Shown here: positions 11,277 to 23,741 of the stretch, in pieces
Layout: the number at the start of each line of letters is the position of its first letter
Position numbering within the stretch: the stretch's first letter is position 1
Origin: Mucidula mucida
Lineage: Eukaryota > Basidiomycota > Agaricomycetes > Agaricales > Physalacriaceae
Direction of reading: 5' to 3'
NCBI GenBank assembly: GCA_015501055.1
Contig: JADNYV010000038.1
Coordinates: 1-64,000 of the forward strand
DNA length: 64,000 nucleotides
Translations under genes and position numbers: made by a program
Notes under the pieces: model-generated
Database searches by the model: none
What the model saw: only the letters and a program-made list of their open reading frames with translations
What the model was told of the DNA's origin: nothing

Positions 11277-12931
11277 ATGGCCACTTCTATCAGGCTTCTA
11301 TCCTCTCAGGACATGGTTGCCTACATGGCACAACGACTGTCAAATGAATATTGGATCCTCATCTTTGAGCAACTGGACCCCACGGACCTGTTCAATGTCC
11401 TCCTGACCTGTCATAAATTCTACAAGCTCGCCTTGCGGCCGCTGTACCGCTCCCTACGGTTCATGGACTTGAATCATTTCCAGCAGAATCTGTCATTCTG
11501 GCAGAACCGCTCAGATAACATCGTGGAGGTCCCCACATCCATGACGCTCTGCGCTTTAACGCGGAGTAGATCTGATGCGCCCCCGTCGTACGGTCGCATG
11601 CGCTCCGAGGTGTGGAACCGAGTTACTTCGTTCCCCAACCTTCAAGCTCTCGAGATCTGTGCATCATCCATCCCTGGCACGTTTTATCGCACCCTCCAGA
11701 CTCTCCACCAGTTAAAACGCCTGTCTCTTGTGGACAACATCTTTGATTCCAACCCCGAGTCTGTCGAATCAGTCATCGAAGTAGCCGGACTACAGCTCAC
11801 ACATTTGACGTTATTGGGAAACGTTATCTTGGGCAACCGCCAACAAGGACGGACGCGTTGCCATTATCTTCATCTTGTCACCTGCCCGACAATCCGTGTC
11901 CTGCGCGTCGACTGGGAGAACGAGTCTGCCGGTTTCCTATCGAGGAGATTGGCGGGATATGACGGAGAACCGTTCGATCTACCTCAAAACATTGTGTCGC
12001 TTGAGCTTTCGTTGAAAGTCAACTCCTCGGCACCTACCACCCCACATGAGACGGCCCTGTGCGCGTTTTTAGCTCACTGTGGACACCATGTGACCAAGTT
12101 GAAGACAGTTGGGCAGCTCGATACGCACATAAGAGTTCCACCCGACCTCTTACCGGACTTGGAATATCTCGGGGGGAACGCGTGGGCGACGATGACGTTC
12201 TTGCACTCCGACCGACCCATCCAACATCTTCATGTCTGCGACATCGAGCACCAAGGACAGTCGACCATTGACCTCCTCTATAACATATCAAGGATGAAGC
12301 CCAAACTCCGAACATTGGATGTTTTCATATCGACTTGGGACATCGAGATACTGCACGCTATCACGCAGCTATTCGACGACCTATACGATCTTCGCATCAA
12401 ATTCCTCCGCGAGACCCCCGGCGAGGTGAAATCTTCCACTTCTTGTTCCCATCTATCCCACTAAAGCCCTTGTTATAGGATGATCTCGTCGGGCTTGGCT
12501 CGCAGTTTCTGGAAAAGTATCCCCATCTTTCGCGCGCGCAGATATGTCGTTTGCGATCGCGGCATCTATCGTATACTCGGAGATACAAGTGGTACAAGCG
12601 CCATCTCCTCGCGTCGTCGTCGCCACGCCCCAAGGCACCTGTCTGTCAGACGCCCCAGACCATCGCGCATGCGGTGTCGCTTGTGAAGGCGTGGAATAGG
12701 AATTGCAAGCAGCTGAGGGAGGTCAGGCTGGAGGAGACGCATGTCATGCGTAGGGCTACTGAAAATGACACTTGGTGTCGGCGGCCATTGGAGAGGTCTT
12801 CGGTTTCGTGGGAGGATATGGAGTTGGAATCTGAATGTTTGCTGGAGCCGAGGGAGCATTTTGAGTGGCAGTTTCTGGATGTGATTGCCGAGACGTTGAC
12901 TGCAGCGGACTTGTTGATATTGACTGTTTGA
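11277..12931 (+). CDS. F-box protein with long C-terminal substrate-type region
   Basis: Two exons, 11277-12425 and 12479-12931, with a 53-bp GT-AG intron; 533 aa. Residues ~20-60 fit the F-box motif (LSNEYWILIFEQLDPTDLFN, then TCHKFYKLALRPLYRSL). The middle shows irregular leucine-rich segments (LKRLSLVDNIF, LTHLTLLGNV, IRVLRVDWENE, HLHVCDI) typical of LRR-like agaricomycete F-box proteins. The family usually acts as the substrate adaptor of an SCF ubiquitin ligase through Skp1; the target is unknown. The ATG at 11277 is the first in frame before the F-box. Splicing is needed because the first exon otherwise ends in a stop right after the intron sequence. Confidence 0.85.
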
Positions 12932-13223
12932 AGGGCATGTATCATACTGCGCACATACCATACTGATTATCTTTATTTGCTCGAATCTGTCACTCCTTCA
13001 TACTAGGTCATGTGGCGCTGGATAATCGCGAACAACATTCACCGCTTTTCCTCAGAAGGACTTCAAGGAGCAATATACGTTGGATGTTGAGTTGTTGCGC
13101 GTTCAGAAGTCATCGTGCGGGCAATTAAAATGTGTCAACAAAACCCATACATCTACATAGCGTGCCATTGCCGGCCTTCGGTTACCCTAATATCAGGAGA
13201 TCCAAGACTCAGACCAGTGCCAT
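12932..13223. other. Convergent intergenic region
   Basis: About 290 bp between convergently oriented genes; 3' flanks only. Nothing recognised. Confidence 0.3.
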
Positions 13224-13760
13224 CTAACCCACTGGCTCTTCTTTAACAAAGTTTGCCCGCTCGATGAGATACAGGGAGATGAGAAGACCCGGAAGCGAGG
13301 GATAAGGCACTCCTGCGCCACGATAAAACAGGCACCACAGGTCCAAGTTCAAAGTCAGTGCTAGATTGACAGATGTAGATGTTGTCGGTGTGATCACCCA
13401 AGTCCTCTGTCGAACTCTCAATGCCAGGACATATCATGAGAGTATGCTCCGGGGTGAGTTTCTGAAATCATAGACATCTAGAGGCACCATGTTGACCTTG
13501 GCTAACAGTTATAGGAGAAGTGATTGCGCACACTTGGACAGAACATATGTCTATAAATATTTGAGGTTCTGGAGGTGAGCGGAAGGGGCTGTCGAATTGC
13601 TCGATACAATTGATTTCTACGCGCGTTTCAGTTTCTGAGTACTTCTTGAGATTCAATCGTTCGAGAGGCGCAAGGGATTGATAGAATTTTGGAACAACAA
13701 CATGGGGACGGTGTGTGAGGCGCAAGAAAGACCAGGTCATTACGGAAAGTCATTAGCGAC
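13224..13760 (-). CDS. Unknown gene W, exon set of uncertain boundaries
   Basis: Several coding-like segments lie on the minus strand: an open run from 13740 with MTWSFLRLTHRPHVV and SETETRVEINCIEQF, a segment near 13330-13450 reading KLTPEHTLMICPGIES, and a C-terminal part ending ANFVKEEPVG at 13224. I could not join them into one verified frame; a candidate intron begins with GTGTGCGC near 13530. Related sequence recurs in two decayed places: a 5' part near 53430-53560 and a 3' part near 52440-52810. It lies directly downstream of gene Y, as do its relatives. No domain recognised. Confidence 0.4.
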
Positions 13761-13892
13761 ACGGCAAGTAAGAGCTTCTACGTTGTATCAATCAAAGATT
13801 CGTTTGTCTCCCCAGTCTTTGCCTGGGCAATAACCCAACCTGCAAATGAGCTAGCTTCAGACAAAAGTGCTACGATATTGGACAGATGATCT

Positions 13893-15063
13893 TTAGACAT
13901 GGATACTTGAGAGAGTCTCTGCAACGAGCTCCACACCCCTTTCACGGACCAGCTCGCGTAGATGCTTCTCGACCTCGTACGTATGTCGTTGGACATTGAA
14001 GAGGAGAGAGCTCAGCTTCACAGTGTGCTGTAAGAAAGGCACACATAGGTCCATCTCATGGCTGTCCGTCAATTGTGAGCAAGTGTATTGCCATTGTTGC
14101 GTGTCTCTGCACCAGCGCGGGTAATGCGCATACACCCGTACACCATGTAGCGTGTACACGATTCCCAACAGAAAACACCACTCGGGAATACTTGTAGATT
14201 GAGGAGAACCGAGTTTGTGAAGCTCAATCATGAGTGCGACAGACCATTCGAAGATTTTTGACAGTTCAAGTTTGGCATCGTCATAGGTTCCGACATCCCA
14301 TGGAATCGCAGCGGCCAAAGTGGGCCAGTGAGTGTCAGTGATGCCACCGATTTTCATCCTGCTTTCGACGATTTCCGACGGCCAATTAGACGCATGTGGC
14401 GGTGGAGCGAAACAGCTGTAAATGTGATAAGGCAGACAAAGAAACATGAAGACAGGAACTCACTGGGAGACTTGAGTTCCTGGGACGTACAGGAAGCCAG
14501 GTAGAATCGAGGTCATGCTGTGAATCAAGGGGCGCTCGAAAGACGACGGGCAAGGATGGGAGAAGAGATTGCCCAGGCAGCGCTTGATCGAATGAGGGTG
14601 GTCGGGAGACAGATCATTCAGTGAAAGCATTGCTTCTGGGTAGGCTGGTCGTGGATCGATTTCGTTGTCATTGGTTAGAGCGATGTATTGGGGGAATTCG
14701 TTGACAGCCTTGCTGAGTGCGCCCTTGAAGGCCAACTCAATAGCGTATGAATAAGTCTCAAGGCCTTTGTCCATGTCCAAATCGTCTTCTTCGTCTTCAG
14801 TGAACTAATGGGATGATTAACAGTCGCCCCCTCCGTTGAACAAGATGAACATACAATCCAAGAAATAGGGAGAGTGAAGGTTTCATTCTGTCGGCTAATA
14901 GGATCCATGTAGCGGGACAATTTCCGTGCGCGTCTTGAGGTGACATCGTTCAACTGAGCTACAGCTTTGAAACTCCAAAATTTCCAGCTGAGATCAAAGT
15001 GGCGTCAAAATGGGACATTGAGCGACCGAGGTCTAATACGTACACCGTGGTTTCTTCAGGCAT
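13893..15063 (-). CDS. Unknown gene Y, intact copy
   Basis: Four exons on the minus strand: 15044-15063, 14855-14987, 14464-14804 and 13893-14415. They total 1017 nt, giving 338 aa, with introns of 56, 50 and 48 bp. The start reads MPEETTV, splicing into WKFWSFKAVAQLNDVTS. Recognisable strings are SLNDLSPDHPHSIKRCLGNL, LPGFLYVPGTQVSH and YTLHGVRVYAHYPRW. I know of no catalytic motif; the sequence looks like a soluble protein of the lineage-restricted kind common in mushrooms. All four exon lengths except exon 2 are identical in the right-arm copy, which is frameshifted, so this is the likely functional one. It lies downstream of gene X on the same strand. Confidence 0.75.
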
Positions 15064-15250
15064 TTGACAGGAGAACGTAGGAGGGAGAAACCTATAGACG
15101 GACTGATAGGTTCTGAAGAAGCCAGTGGGATGTGGGCCCTGTGAAGCTCGCTTCGGAGGGAGGGAGCGACGTCCGGACGACCGAGCGGGCGGGAGACGCG
15201 TCGGTTAGAGAAATGAGGGCCGCGACGTACGCGTAAACGTTGAGGGCTCG

Positions 15251-15258
15251 CTTCGGAG
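15251..15258. other. Empty target site of the hAT-like element
   Basis: The left arm reads CATTTTGAAACTCCGAAGCGAGC (reverse complement) with a single CTCCGAAG. In the right arm the same octamer occurs twice, flanking the 613-bp element at 44785-45397. This is the expected uninserted allele. Confidence 0.9.
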
Positions 15259-15396
15259 TTTCAAAATGACGCTCTTGGAAGGTTGTACGCGAGATTAAAA
15301 AGGATTAAAACTACTCATCAAACCAACGCCGATTGTCAACCAAGAAGTTGTCTTTATGCATAATGCCTGTAGCAAAAGTGTAGCTATAGTCTATAC

Positions 15397-16976
15397 TCAA
15401 CAAGGCGGTTCGGCTTCCTCAGTGATAACAGCCTCTCTCCAACTCTCGATATACTGTACAAACATTGGATGTAAGGGTTTCACTGCTAGAGGATCCTCGT
15501 CGCCGTCGTCGTATTTGTAGTTCTCAAAGTAATAGCGGGAGAGATCGCTGACTTGGCTGGGCGTGCTCCCACATTGAGGCGCCATGCCCGCAGATCCCAT
15601 CACTGCATCATCCAGGTCATCGGAGGAACGGAGGACCTCGTAGGGAAAGCGCACGTCGTCCCAGAGCGCCCCAAGGCGGAAAACTTGACGCTGAATCGTA
15701 AGAAGGGCGACAATGAGGCGCGTCCGGTTTTCTGACGATGAGTAAAATGAGGCCTGTTGCTCTACCGCGGAGGGAAACTCGAAGGTGTCTACCAACAACG
15801 AAACGTACTCGCGAGGGCTTGACGGAGAGATTCGGGGAAGTAGAATATGTGCCAGAAGGTGCACTTCCTGTGAATCGTAAGTGAGACCAAAGATGATCCC
15901 ATAACCTGGTAGAGGAGCATGGTCGTCCGGATTATCATGTTGGAAGCACCAGATTTTCTCGAGAATAGTGAGACTAGGTTGAACGTGTGATGCTAGATCA
16001 CGAAACACTAGATCAACTTCGCCGGCGCGTCGGGAGGCGCTGTTTGTCCAAGGTGCGGGACCTTTCATTGCCACAAAAAGAGCCGGATGAGTAATCTGCT
16101 TGTCGCGCATAAGAGTCCGCACTGACAGTGAACCAATGGGATATGATAAGAGAGCGAAGTCAACCTCATGCTTGGGAACATGAGATGATAGGAGCGATAG
16201 AGGCAGATGAACCTTCGGAGACCTACGACTATTGAGACGCAGATGACTAGAATGAAGGAGGCTTACCTGATCATCAAGGAGCCGGGAATGCCACAAAACA
16301 TGCCCATCACGCTATATCATGCATTACTCTCCGTCCCGTCGTACAACATCAGGTCTGCACAGGCTAAAAAGCACGGTGATGTAGTGAGATATAACTCGTA
16401 GGATAGGCGGACTTCATTGCCCGAAGAATTGAAGATCTTTGGGCATGCATTCCGGAAATGAGCTAAACAGAAATCAGGTTTGTGCGAAAACGCCTTTTAG
16501 CGATCCAATATATCATCGTTTGACAGTGTGTCGATAATTGAACGAATTGGGGCCGTCATGAGAGTGATGTTGTATGGGCCAAGCCATCGGTCGCCCATAA
16601 AAATACGAGGTTTTAGTTGCTACAACGGATTGAGGTTAGGACTTCGCATTGAAGCAGGAACACGTACCGCCCAACGAGATGGAAGCTCGAGCCGTTCAGA
16701 ACACCATTCTTGCTTCATTTGTAGAATATGATTGAGGTATGACTGGGCATGCTTGAGTGTCGCAGGAACACGTTCATCGTTAAGGTCAAGAAAATGCCAC
16801 CTGGCATTTCTCAGCCATCAGTAGCAGAACAATCAGGTAGCGACTTGCCTTGCTTCAGACTGAGGGGCCTGTCCCGAGAAGAGATGATACTCGAGGTCCT
16901 TCAGTGAATCTTGTAGAGTTGTCGCTGTGGCTTTCGGAGTCTTCGATGCGTCTTTGGAGATTACTGGGGCGTCCAT
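15397..16976 (-). CDS. Unknown gene X, left copy, with one in-frame TGA
   Basis: Exons on the minus strand: 16849-16976, 16668-16800, 16267-16619 and 15397-16222. They total 1440 nt (479 codons plus stop) and need one internal TGA to be read through or spliced out. The start is MDAPVISKDASKTP. Intron 1 uses a GC donor (AAG|GCAAGT), and the splice gives EARWHFLDL. The TGA falls in exon 3 within SNA-stop-YSVMGMF, at the same codon as in the right copy. If the stop is real, the product is ~190 aa, and a second ATG 10 nt later could start the rest. The C-terminal part includes PWTNSAS, GYGIIFGLTYDSQEVH and SRYYFENYKYDDGDED. No domain recognised. Confidence 0.65.
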
Positions 16977-17592
16977 CGGTGGGGGATGCGGACAAGCGGC
17001 GAATTAGAGTCATAAAGCACGATGTATTCACGTAACGAGATTTTATTTCCCTGGCCATCCCAGGTTGAAGTTCGTAATGTCACATAGGGCACCACGAAAC
17101 TGAGCAAGATAAGACGGCTACGCAGTGCTCTGCAGATGTAAGAAATCAGTCAGTCATGTCGATCATCACCCAAACTGTAAACATCGTCCTTTCCTGACTT
17201 TCCTGACACGACGGTGGATAGTCGCCAAGCGCAGAGACTAGACCAAAAAGGGTGACGCTCCACTATGCATTTATCCAACTGCTTGTTGAAAAGTGCACAG
17301 ATCGTGAGTTTAAGCTCCGAGTGCTGCTACTAATAAAAAGGATAGTCTCCCGTAGGCAGACTCGATCGCAAGCAGAACTTGCGTATAGATACAAAGGATA
17401 TCGGACACTTGCAAGGCTACTTGCCAATAGAAGGTCCGTACCGCGCTGCATGTGGAGGCTCGACGCTTTGAGATTTGAAACGACGTGTACATAGTGGAAG
17501 CATGGCAGAAGACGCGTCCGATCACGCGTTTCCTTCTGCTTCCATCCCCAGTCCCACGTTCTTGCTCTACTCTATTTCCTCTGCTCGTAAAT

Positions 17593-18911
17593 ATGGTTTT
17601 GTTCCGCAGAACTTCTTCGCAACTCAGCGAGCGCAAACGGCATTTCCAAGCCATTTCGCGTACGCACAGTCTTCCGATTCGCGCCATCGCGGAGCCTTGC
17701 CTTTGCTCGCCGGTTCTTCCGACAGAGCTCCTTGACTCTATCGTGCATATCGCTGTTACCGACGCGCTGAGCAGTAATATACCCGATGTTTTCTCTCCGC
17801 TCAAAGCCATCGCGATGGCCTCGTGGACTCTCCGCGAGCTCGTCTTCCGACACTATCTCAGAACACTACATCTCACTACGGATACGCAGTGGGCGTCGAT
17901 GTATATGCTACTATTATCCCTAGAAGCAAGGCAGGACGGATCTAGAGGGTTTACTTGCGTCAAGTACGTTTTCCTTCCATCACCTAATTCGCAAAGCTCA
18001 ATATATGCGTACAGAAACCTCAGCGCGCCGACAAAAATCCTGACTCCCAAGCTCACCCGTCTTGCCATGTTCACGAACCTTCAAGATCTCACGCTCAACT
18101 TTTCCTCCGAAGGACTCTCTACCCAACACCTTTGCGCCAAGCGCATCTTCCAGAACCTGATAGATTCCTCGGCTCTCAAACTCACCTGCTTGACGCTCAC
18201 TGCACTTCCTCGCATCGATGCTTCCTTGCTTCGCGTTATTTCCCTCTCATTCCCTGGAATCGTCAATCTCTACCTCAGCTGCACCGAACGATTGGACTTT
18301 AGTCACTGCTGGTACTGCTTGGAACAAAGTATGGATCTCGCTGTGCATTGCCCCATTCCTCAACGCTACCTGGATGCCCAAGATATGGCGGTTCGTCGTT
18401 ATCAGCGCTCTCATATTTCATACTCTTCACTTTCTTTGAACAGACCTCATTCGCCGAAGCCCTCAGACCCATCAAGAATCTCGCTAACTTGCACCTGGGT
18501 GTATACGTTTCCTCGGACGACCTGATATACACACATATGGCACATGCACCTCAATACCAAGATGACACCCAACGGGCATCACCCCCGAGCCCCGAGTGCG
18601 ATATCTGTACCGATATGGAGAAGGAGGTTCGACATAACGAGCTGGCAGCGAGTTTGATTATGGCGCAGAAACTCAAGTCTTTGCAAACGATGGGATGGAG
18701 CTCGTTCTTCAGCTTTGGCGGAAGGGAGATGGACAGTAAAGGCGAGATGATTGAAGGTGACCAGGAAGAAGGGACAGCCGACGAAACGAGAGGGCTCGAC
18801 CAAGATAAAATGGAGGAGCAATGTGAACTTCGGACGAAAATCTGGGTGTTACGAGTAAACGGACGAGTCAGGGTCCGGAGGGTGCCGTGGACCGTGGCGC
18901 AACGTGCTTGA
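17593..18911 (+). CDS. F-box/LRR-like protein
   Basis: Exons 17593-17963, 18015-18390 and 18444-18911, with introns of 51 and 53 bp. The N-terminal part has a degenerate F-box (VLPTELLDSIVHIAVTDAL, WTLRELVFRHYLRTLHL). The centre has leucine-rich strings (LTRLAMFTNLQDLTLNF), then the family signature LYLSCTERLDFSHCWYC, AVHCPIPQRY, and after the second intron FAEALRPIKNLANLHLGVYV. The tail is acidic and Lys-rich and ends WTVAQRA. Presumed SCF substrate adaptor. An ATG further upstream at about 17485 is in frame but adds a poorly conserved-looking leader. The first intron is a multiple of three, so retention would not break the frame. Confidence 0.8.
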
Positions 18912-19173
18912 TTTTGGGAACAGTGGACGTGTAGACGACTGATTGCTTTTGCTTGTTGTATTGCTTGTTGTACTAATTGGGTTTGACACCGGACAATAGG
19001 ATATGATTTGCTGCAAATTAAAAGCCTCCGAGGGTGAACAAAGGCTAGAATTTGTAGTGAGTGTCTGAATATGGTAACTGTGGACAATGGGCTTACACAA
19101 AGCTGGTCAAAATAAGGCAAGTCCACAGGCCACCCAAACAATGACCACGTCCACATCGACGCACGCAGGCGTG

Positions 19174-19181
19174 TATAAATA
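19174..19181 (+). promoter_or_regulatory. TATA element of the 310-aa gene
   Basis: TATAAATA lies 109 bp upstream of the ATG at 19283, followed by a pyrimidine-rich leader with CATCATCA. Good spacing for a fungal core promoter. Confidence 0.5.
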
Positions 19182-19282
19182 TTCGGAGCGTCTTTGCTCT
19201 CAATCATCATCAGCGCCCATCTTCCAGTCGCACTTTTCAGCATCTTCCTCATCACCAATCGCCACTCCACTGAATCACAAAC

Positions 19283-20215
19283 ATGGACGCCAAACACGCC
19301 GAATTCGCCAATCTCTTCGCCTCGTTTGAGAAAATCGCGACGCGCCGTTCCCGGGAGACCGGCGACTCCCAATCCGATTCTGCCAAAGACTTCCTCAGCT
19401 CCTTGGACGAGGCTATCCCCAAGGACCTCGAGCCCGTCATCCGCAACCTCTACTCCCTCGTCGACTCGCACCCCCAAGTGCAGCGACGCTCCCGCCGCAA
19501 CACCGTCGCAGCCGACAAGTTCCCCGCTGGGACCCAATACCCTTTCACGTTCAAGAAGATGCTTCATGACCTCTACGAGATGGACGACTGGAAGCAGAAG
19601 GTGCAGGACGTCCTCCAGCAGTCGCAGAGCCAGTACAAATCGCTTACAGACTTGGAGGAGAAGGAGGGGGAGAAAGAGAGAGAGAAGAAGAAGATTAGCG
19701 GCGCCGAACCCCGCGTGCGATTTGACAAGGATGTTATTTCTGCTGGTAGAACGCGCCGCCCAAGCGTCGTAGGCCGTGCTCGCAGCCACACGGTCACCGG
19801 CGTGGGCAAACAGCCTATGTCGCCTATCCGCCCAGACACGAAGGTTATCAAACAGCATTTGTCGCCCACAGGCGACGCTCGCGTCGTCAAGAAGCGATGC
19901 GTGGGGAGACGTCCGTCGATAGGCGGGGATATCAAGCACTGGGTCTACGCGTCAGCTGTATCCTCGGTTGAGGTCAACGACGGCAGGCGCTCCCCGGCAG
20001 AGTTGGAGGTGCCGATGAAGAAGGCATCAAAGTATGCGGCGCTACAGGAGGAGGGAGGACCTAGGACAGCTAGTGTTAGGCGGCGAGTGGTGTCGATGGG
20101 AGGCGACGCCCTCTCGGTCCCCTCTTTCCCGCGCAAGAGGCGTTCCATGAGCAATGCGCAGGTCTCCGACATGGGAGATGTTTATGGGCAGCAGGCGCAG
20201 GCAGTCCGTGTATAA
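19283..20215 (+). CDS. Basic hypothetical protein
   Basis: Intronless ORF of 310 aa preceded by a TATA element. Residues 1-110 are helical and acidic to neutral (AEFANLFASFEKIATRR; YPFTFKKMLHDLYEMDDWKQK), followed by a Lys/Glu run EEKEGEKEREKKK. The second half is basic with several RRPS, SPIRP and RRRVVSMGG strings that look like phosphorylation or nuclear-targeting segments. No domain recognised. A 462-aa open frame on the opposite strand overlaps this gene and its neighbour but has no supporting features. Confidence 0.75.
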   Translation: MDAKHAEFANLFASFEKIATRRSRETGDSQSDSAKDFLSSLDEAIPKDLEPVIRNLYSLVDSHPQVQRRSRRNTVAADKFPAGTQYPFTFKKMLHDLYEMDDWKQKVQDVLQQSQSQYKSLTDLEEKEGEKEREKKKISGAEPRVRFDKDVISAGRTRRPSVVGRARSHTVTGVGKQPMSPIRPDTKVIKQHLSPTGDARVVKKRCVGRRPSIGGDIKHWVYASAVSSVEVNDGRRSPAELEVPMKKASKYAALQEEGGPRTASVRRRVVSMGGDALSVPSFPRKRRSMSNAQVSDMGDVYGQQAQAVRV

Positions 20216-23200
20216 TGAAAAAGAGATGTTCGAAAGTCCTACTCCTTTAAGGTGGTTATGGTTTGGGTCGTGAAATTCTTGTATTTCTAGTCGCAACAGT
20301 TTGCCTTACAATCCTGTGTTGTTGAGCGTCAGCAGTATTAATTATCGTTTATCGGTTACAAATTCACCTGACGTTTAAAGAATCGAGCAGAGGCCTGTAC
20401 AGGTGCCGGGCGGAACAAGATCGTCTCCGTGGTTTCAGCGCGTTGTTCCTGTAGCAAGGGAATCGCTCTTCAATCAGAAGATACGCGGCTGCAAGGCTGA
20501 CGTCCCGACATCATAATATGTAAAATAGGGATCATTAAACATTTCGCTTCTGTGAAGGGTACCGAAGGGCGGAGGAAAACGTAGTGGAGTATAAAGCACC
20601 GAAATGTTTCATGGGCGTATCTTGATTACAAGCCGTAGGGATCGACGCATAGGGAAGTATCCAGAGCGAGCGTGAAGTGCCTTGATCCTTCCTAGATTAT
20701 TATTATTAACATCCTGCGAACCGGTACGAGCAAGGGCTGAAAACGACTAACCAGAAGGAGAGTACGCGGTACCATCAAAATCAAGCCATAACTCTATAGC
20801 CTGTCAGAGTGCTACGGCGTCTAGGGTGGATGCATTGGGATGCTGACGCGTGGTTGGATTACAATTCGACACACAAGACAAGTCGAGGTTCACGTAAACG
20901 TGTCTAGGCTCTCAGATCATAAATTGTGGCGGAGTCGCAATAGAAATGCGTTTCTCGAGGCGTGAGACTGAGAGCTGAAAAATCCAATGACGAATTCTTC
21001 TGCCTTGAATCCAAATTGATTATAGAGGAGCTAAACAGTTGTCAGCGAAAAGTCAAAAGCCTGGAGGGAACAACATACAATGGCAGAAACATAAAGCGAA
21101 AGGTTCAGCTGAAAAAGATGGTAGAGCAACGATCTTTCACAGGGAAGTCAAAACCATAGCTCAATAGTCTTAGGCAAATTCTTACGTAGCGATTTGGGAG
21201 TTTTCCCATCCAGCTTTAACAGCAAGATACATGATATATGTCTCCGTGGGAGAGCTGATGATGACAAGACCAAGAACTAAACGCCTGTACGTTGCTACAA
21301 CTGTACAGCGTTCGGGCCTGTATTCGAGAGAATCACTGACTGAATCAAGTTCCGTCAGTTACTAGACTATCGACGAAGCGAGAACCCACCATCAATACCG
21401 TCCCAGAATGTTCGTTCCAGAAGTTCATGTACTTGCGGTAGGTGCCAGGCCTGAAGAGTCCGATTGAATGCTCCCGACAGTTTTATGAGGTAACTCGCGA
21501 TTCGGGCTATGTACAAGGGACTATCGGTCAAAATTCTGTGTCATCCAGGAGGTATTAATCTCACTGCGCCAAGCGATAATGCTGTTGTATATCCTTCCAT
21601 GAGTGTCATCCAGGGTGAGCGTATATCCCAGTCCACCGCGAGGGTATTCACTGGTCTCGGCGCACACGAGACAGGAACGAATACTCGTAGAGCGTTGCGT
21701 GAACCTTTTGCAGCCCATCCAGAACTGGTCTAGGGAAATTTCCGTCGACCTCTATGGGCAGTGTAGAGCACTCCCTGAGCCCAGAATACGACGGAATGCC
21801 GGATACATTTACTCTGTGCTGCCCATGGGTTGCGGTCATCAATTGTGGCACGAAAAAGGAATCCAGGCATACCATACCTCTTCATATTTAAGCCGGTAAG
21901 CGAGCAGTTTCATTAGGCTATAGTCAGGTGTTGCGATCCGAGAAAATGCGCTCAAGTCGTCACGGAGGTCCGATTTTTCAGGGCGTGACAACGACCGCAG
22001 ATCTGCCGCCTTAAGAACTAAGTACATCAAGTCTTCCAGCGAATTTGGTGACAGAAAACCTTACATTTTCGTCCTTCCCACCGAGTTTAAATAGAAATGA
22101 CTGCCTTTGTGGGTAGTAACCCAACAGCAGGTGAGATTCAAGAAATTCATCGTGTTGATTTTCAAGATAAGACGTTCGAAAAATCCACGAATACCATGCT
22201 ATGCGGACCTCGCCTCAAATTTACAATTGGACTGGCGCGCATGCTGTTTATTTCGCCTTGCCTTCTGTCAAATGGACCGTCAAATTTAGCGGAGGACGAG
22301 AGGTTGGTTGAATCTACCTTTGGATGTTGTCTCTGCTTAAGCCTGTCGCTGGAACCGTTCCACTCATTCAGGATACGCGCTTGTGACCCACAAATGCCGA
22401 GCGAAACGGTTACGCTGGTGCTGGTGCGAGCCTCGTGGACGTTTCTGGTGACTTGTATTCGGTGACGTCATGATTAACGTCTTCCTCTTCCCCCATTAGA
22501 ACGAATCGCTCTACGCTTCCTATACAGTCTAAGTCTACTTTTTGCTCTCGCTATAAGTATATCGTAATGCTCCAAGCCAACGCACTCCCAACACAGTGTA
22601 CTGAGAGGGTTTCACCTTCCTGACTCGGAGTGGATGTGTAACTAATCGCCTTTCCCCAAGTTACTTATCAAAACCCATGCGACGCGTTATTCAGGATGGA
22701 ACGCCTGTATCTGAATTTAGTTGTCTTCTAGGCTGCTACTTTTACTTCCAAGACGCGATGAGACTGTTATAGCCTTTGCACCCTCACTTCTTCGGACACC
22801 ATAATGATCAATGTCTGGGTCTACCAGAAGGCCACAGCTCTCCGGTTTATCAATCTACAACAAGACACAATATGTAATCTTTCTGCTAGCCAAACCATTT
22901 CACTACAGACTGTGAGCCATACCCAGGAAGGTGCGGTCTCGCAGTCGCATTTCGTTCCGCTACTGACGGCTCGTCATCCGGAGGTGTTTGAATCATCTGA
23001 ACTGTGAATTTATCCTTGCTGATGTTCAAGTTCTGCCCTACGATTTGTTTCATTTTTAGACCCAGTAGATTTGGAGGGTGAGTCGGACCTCCGCGGGGGG
23101 ACATCATTTATTACTGCAAGCACAACATCTTGACATCATCAAAAGGGACTACTATATCCCCCTCGATGGTCGCCGTAGGTGGCTTCAAGCGTTTCTCAGG

Positions 23201-23741
23201 TATGAATATTTCGAATGAAGGCTTGAAGTGGCGGCGCCAGGCTCTCCATCCCTCTTTCGAGATTCTAGCACAGTGCAGAATGTTGCGCGCGGCGTTTGGT
23301 ACGTGCTAAAACTATGCCTTCATGAAGATGTGACTCCAGCAGTCGTTCTCATGACGAGACATTCCCGGAAGCGCCTCCGGCTACTGTAATCAGCTATTCT
23401 TATAAACTTGTGTTCTCCAGTGAGTCAGAGGGGGTAAGGCCGTCAAGGACAGGGTTACCAAAGAGCATGCTACAAGTCCTTTTGACGCGAGGGATGCGGT
23501 CGTGGTTTGCCTAATGTGCCAGAGCGATACAGTCGACGAGAATCTGCCACTAGAGCATCATACAGATCCCACCCCTCCAGGCTTTGAGCCGTCGTTATTC
23601 GCACTGACTGTTGCTGGTATAATTGTCAATAAAATGCATTCGAAACAGGGCGTACAAGATACAACGACTACGCTACAATGAAGATTATAACACTATATAG
23701 TAAATATCACGACTACGAGCAATATAACATCTCAATATGCT
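20216..23741. other. Gene-poor region
   Basis: Only short unrelated ORFs on both strands, no splice-consistent model and no recognised protein string. I see no terminal repeats or transposase remnants. It separates the F-box/X-Y block from the housekeeping block. Confidence 0.45.

Larger units (their letters stand above)
13863..17478. repeat. Left arm of inverted repeat pair IR-B (partner 42671-46735)
   Basis: About 3.6 kb matching the reverse complement of 42671-46735. It contains gene Y (13893-15063), gene X (15397-16976) and the start of a divergent flank. Differences from the partner are point changes, a 12-nt in-frame difference in X, an 8-nt difference in Y, about 75 bp of extra sequence near 17340-17410, and absence of the 613-bp transposable element that sits between X and Y in the other arm. 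Similarity stops just past the stop codon of Y on one side and at about 17478 on the other. Confidence 0.9.

Noticed and set aside
18551..19939. 462-codon open frame on the minus strand
   Set aside because: Antisense to two well-supported plus-strand genes, with compositional character of a shadow frame and no motif.
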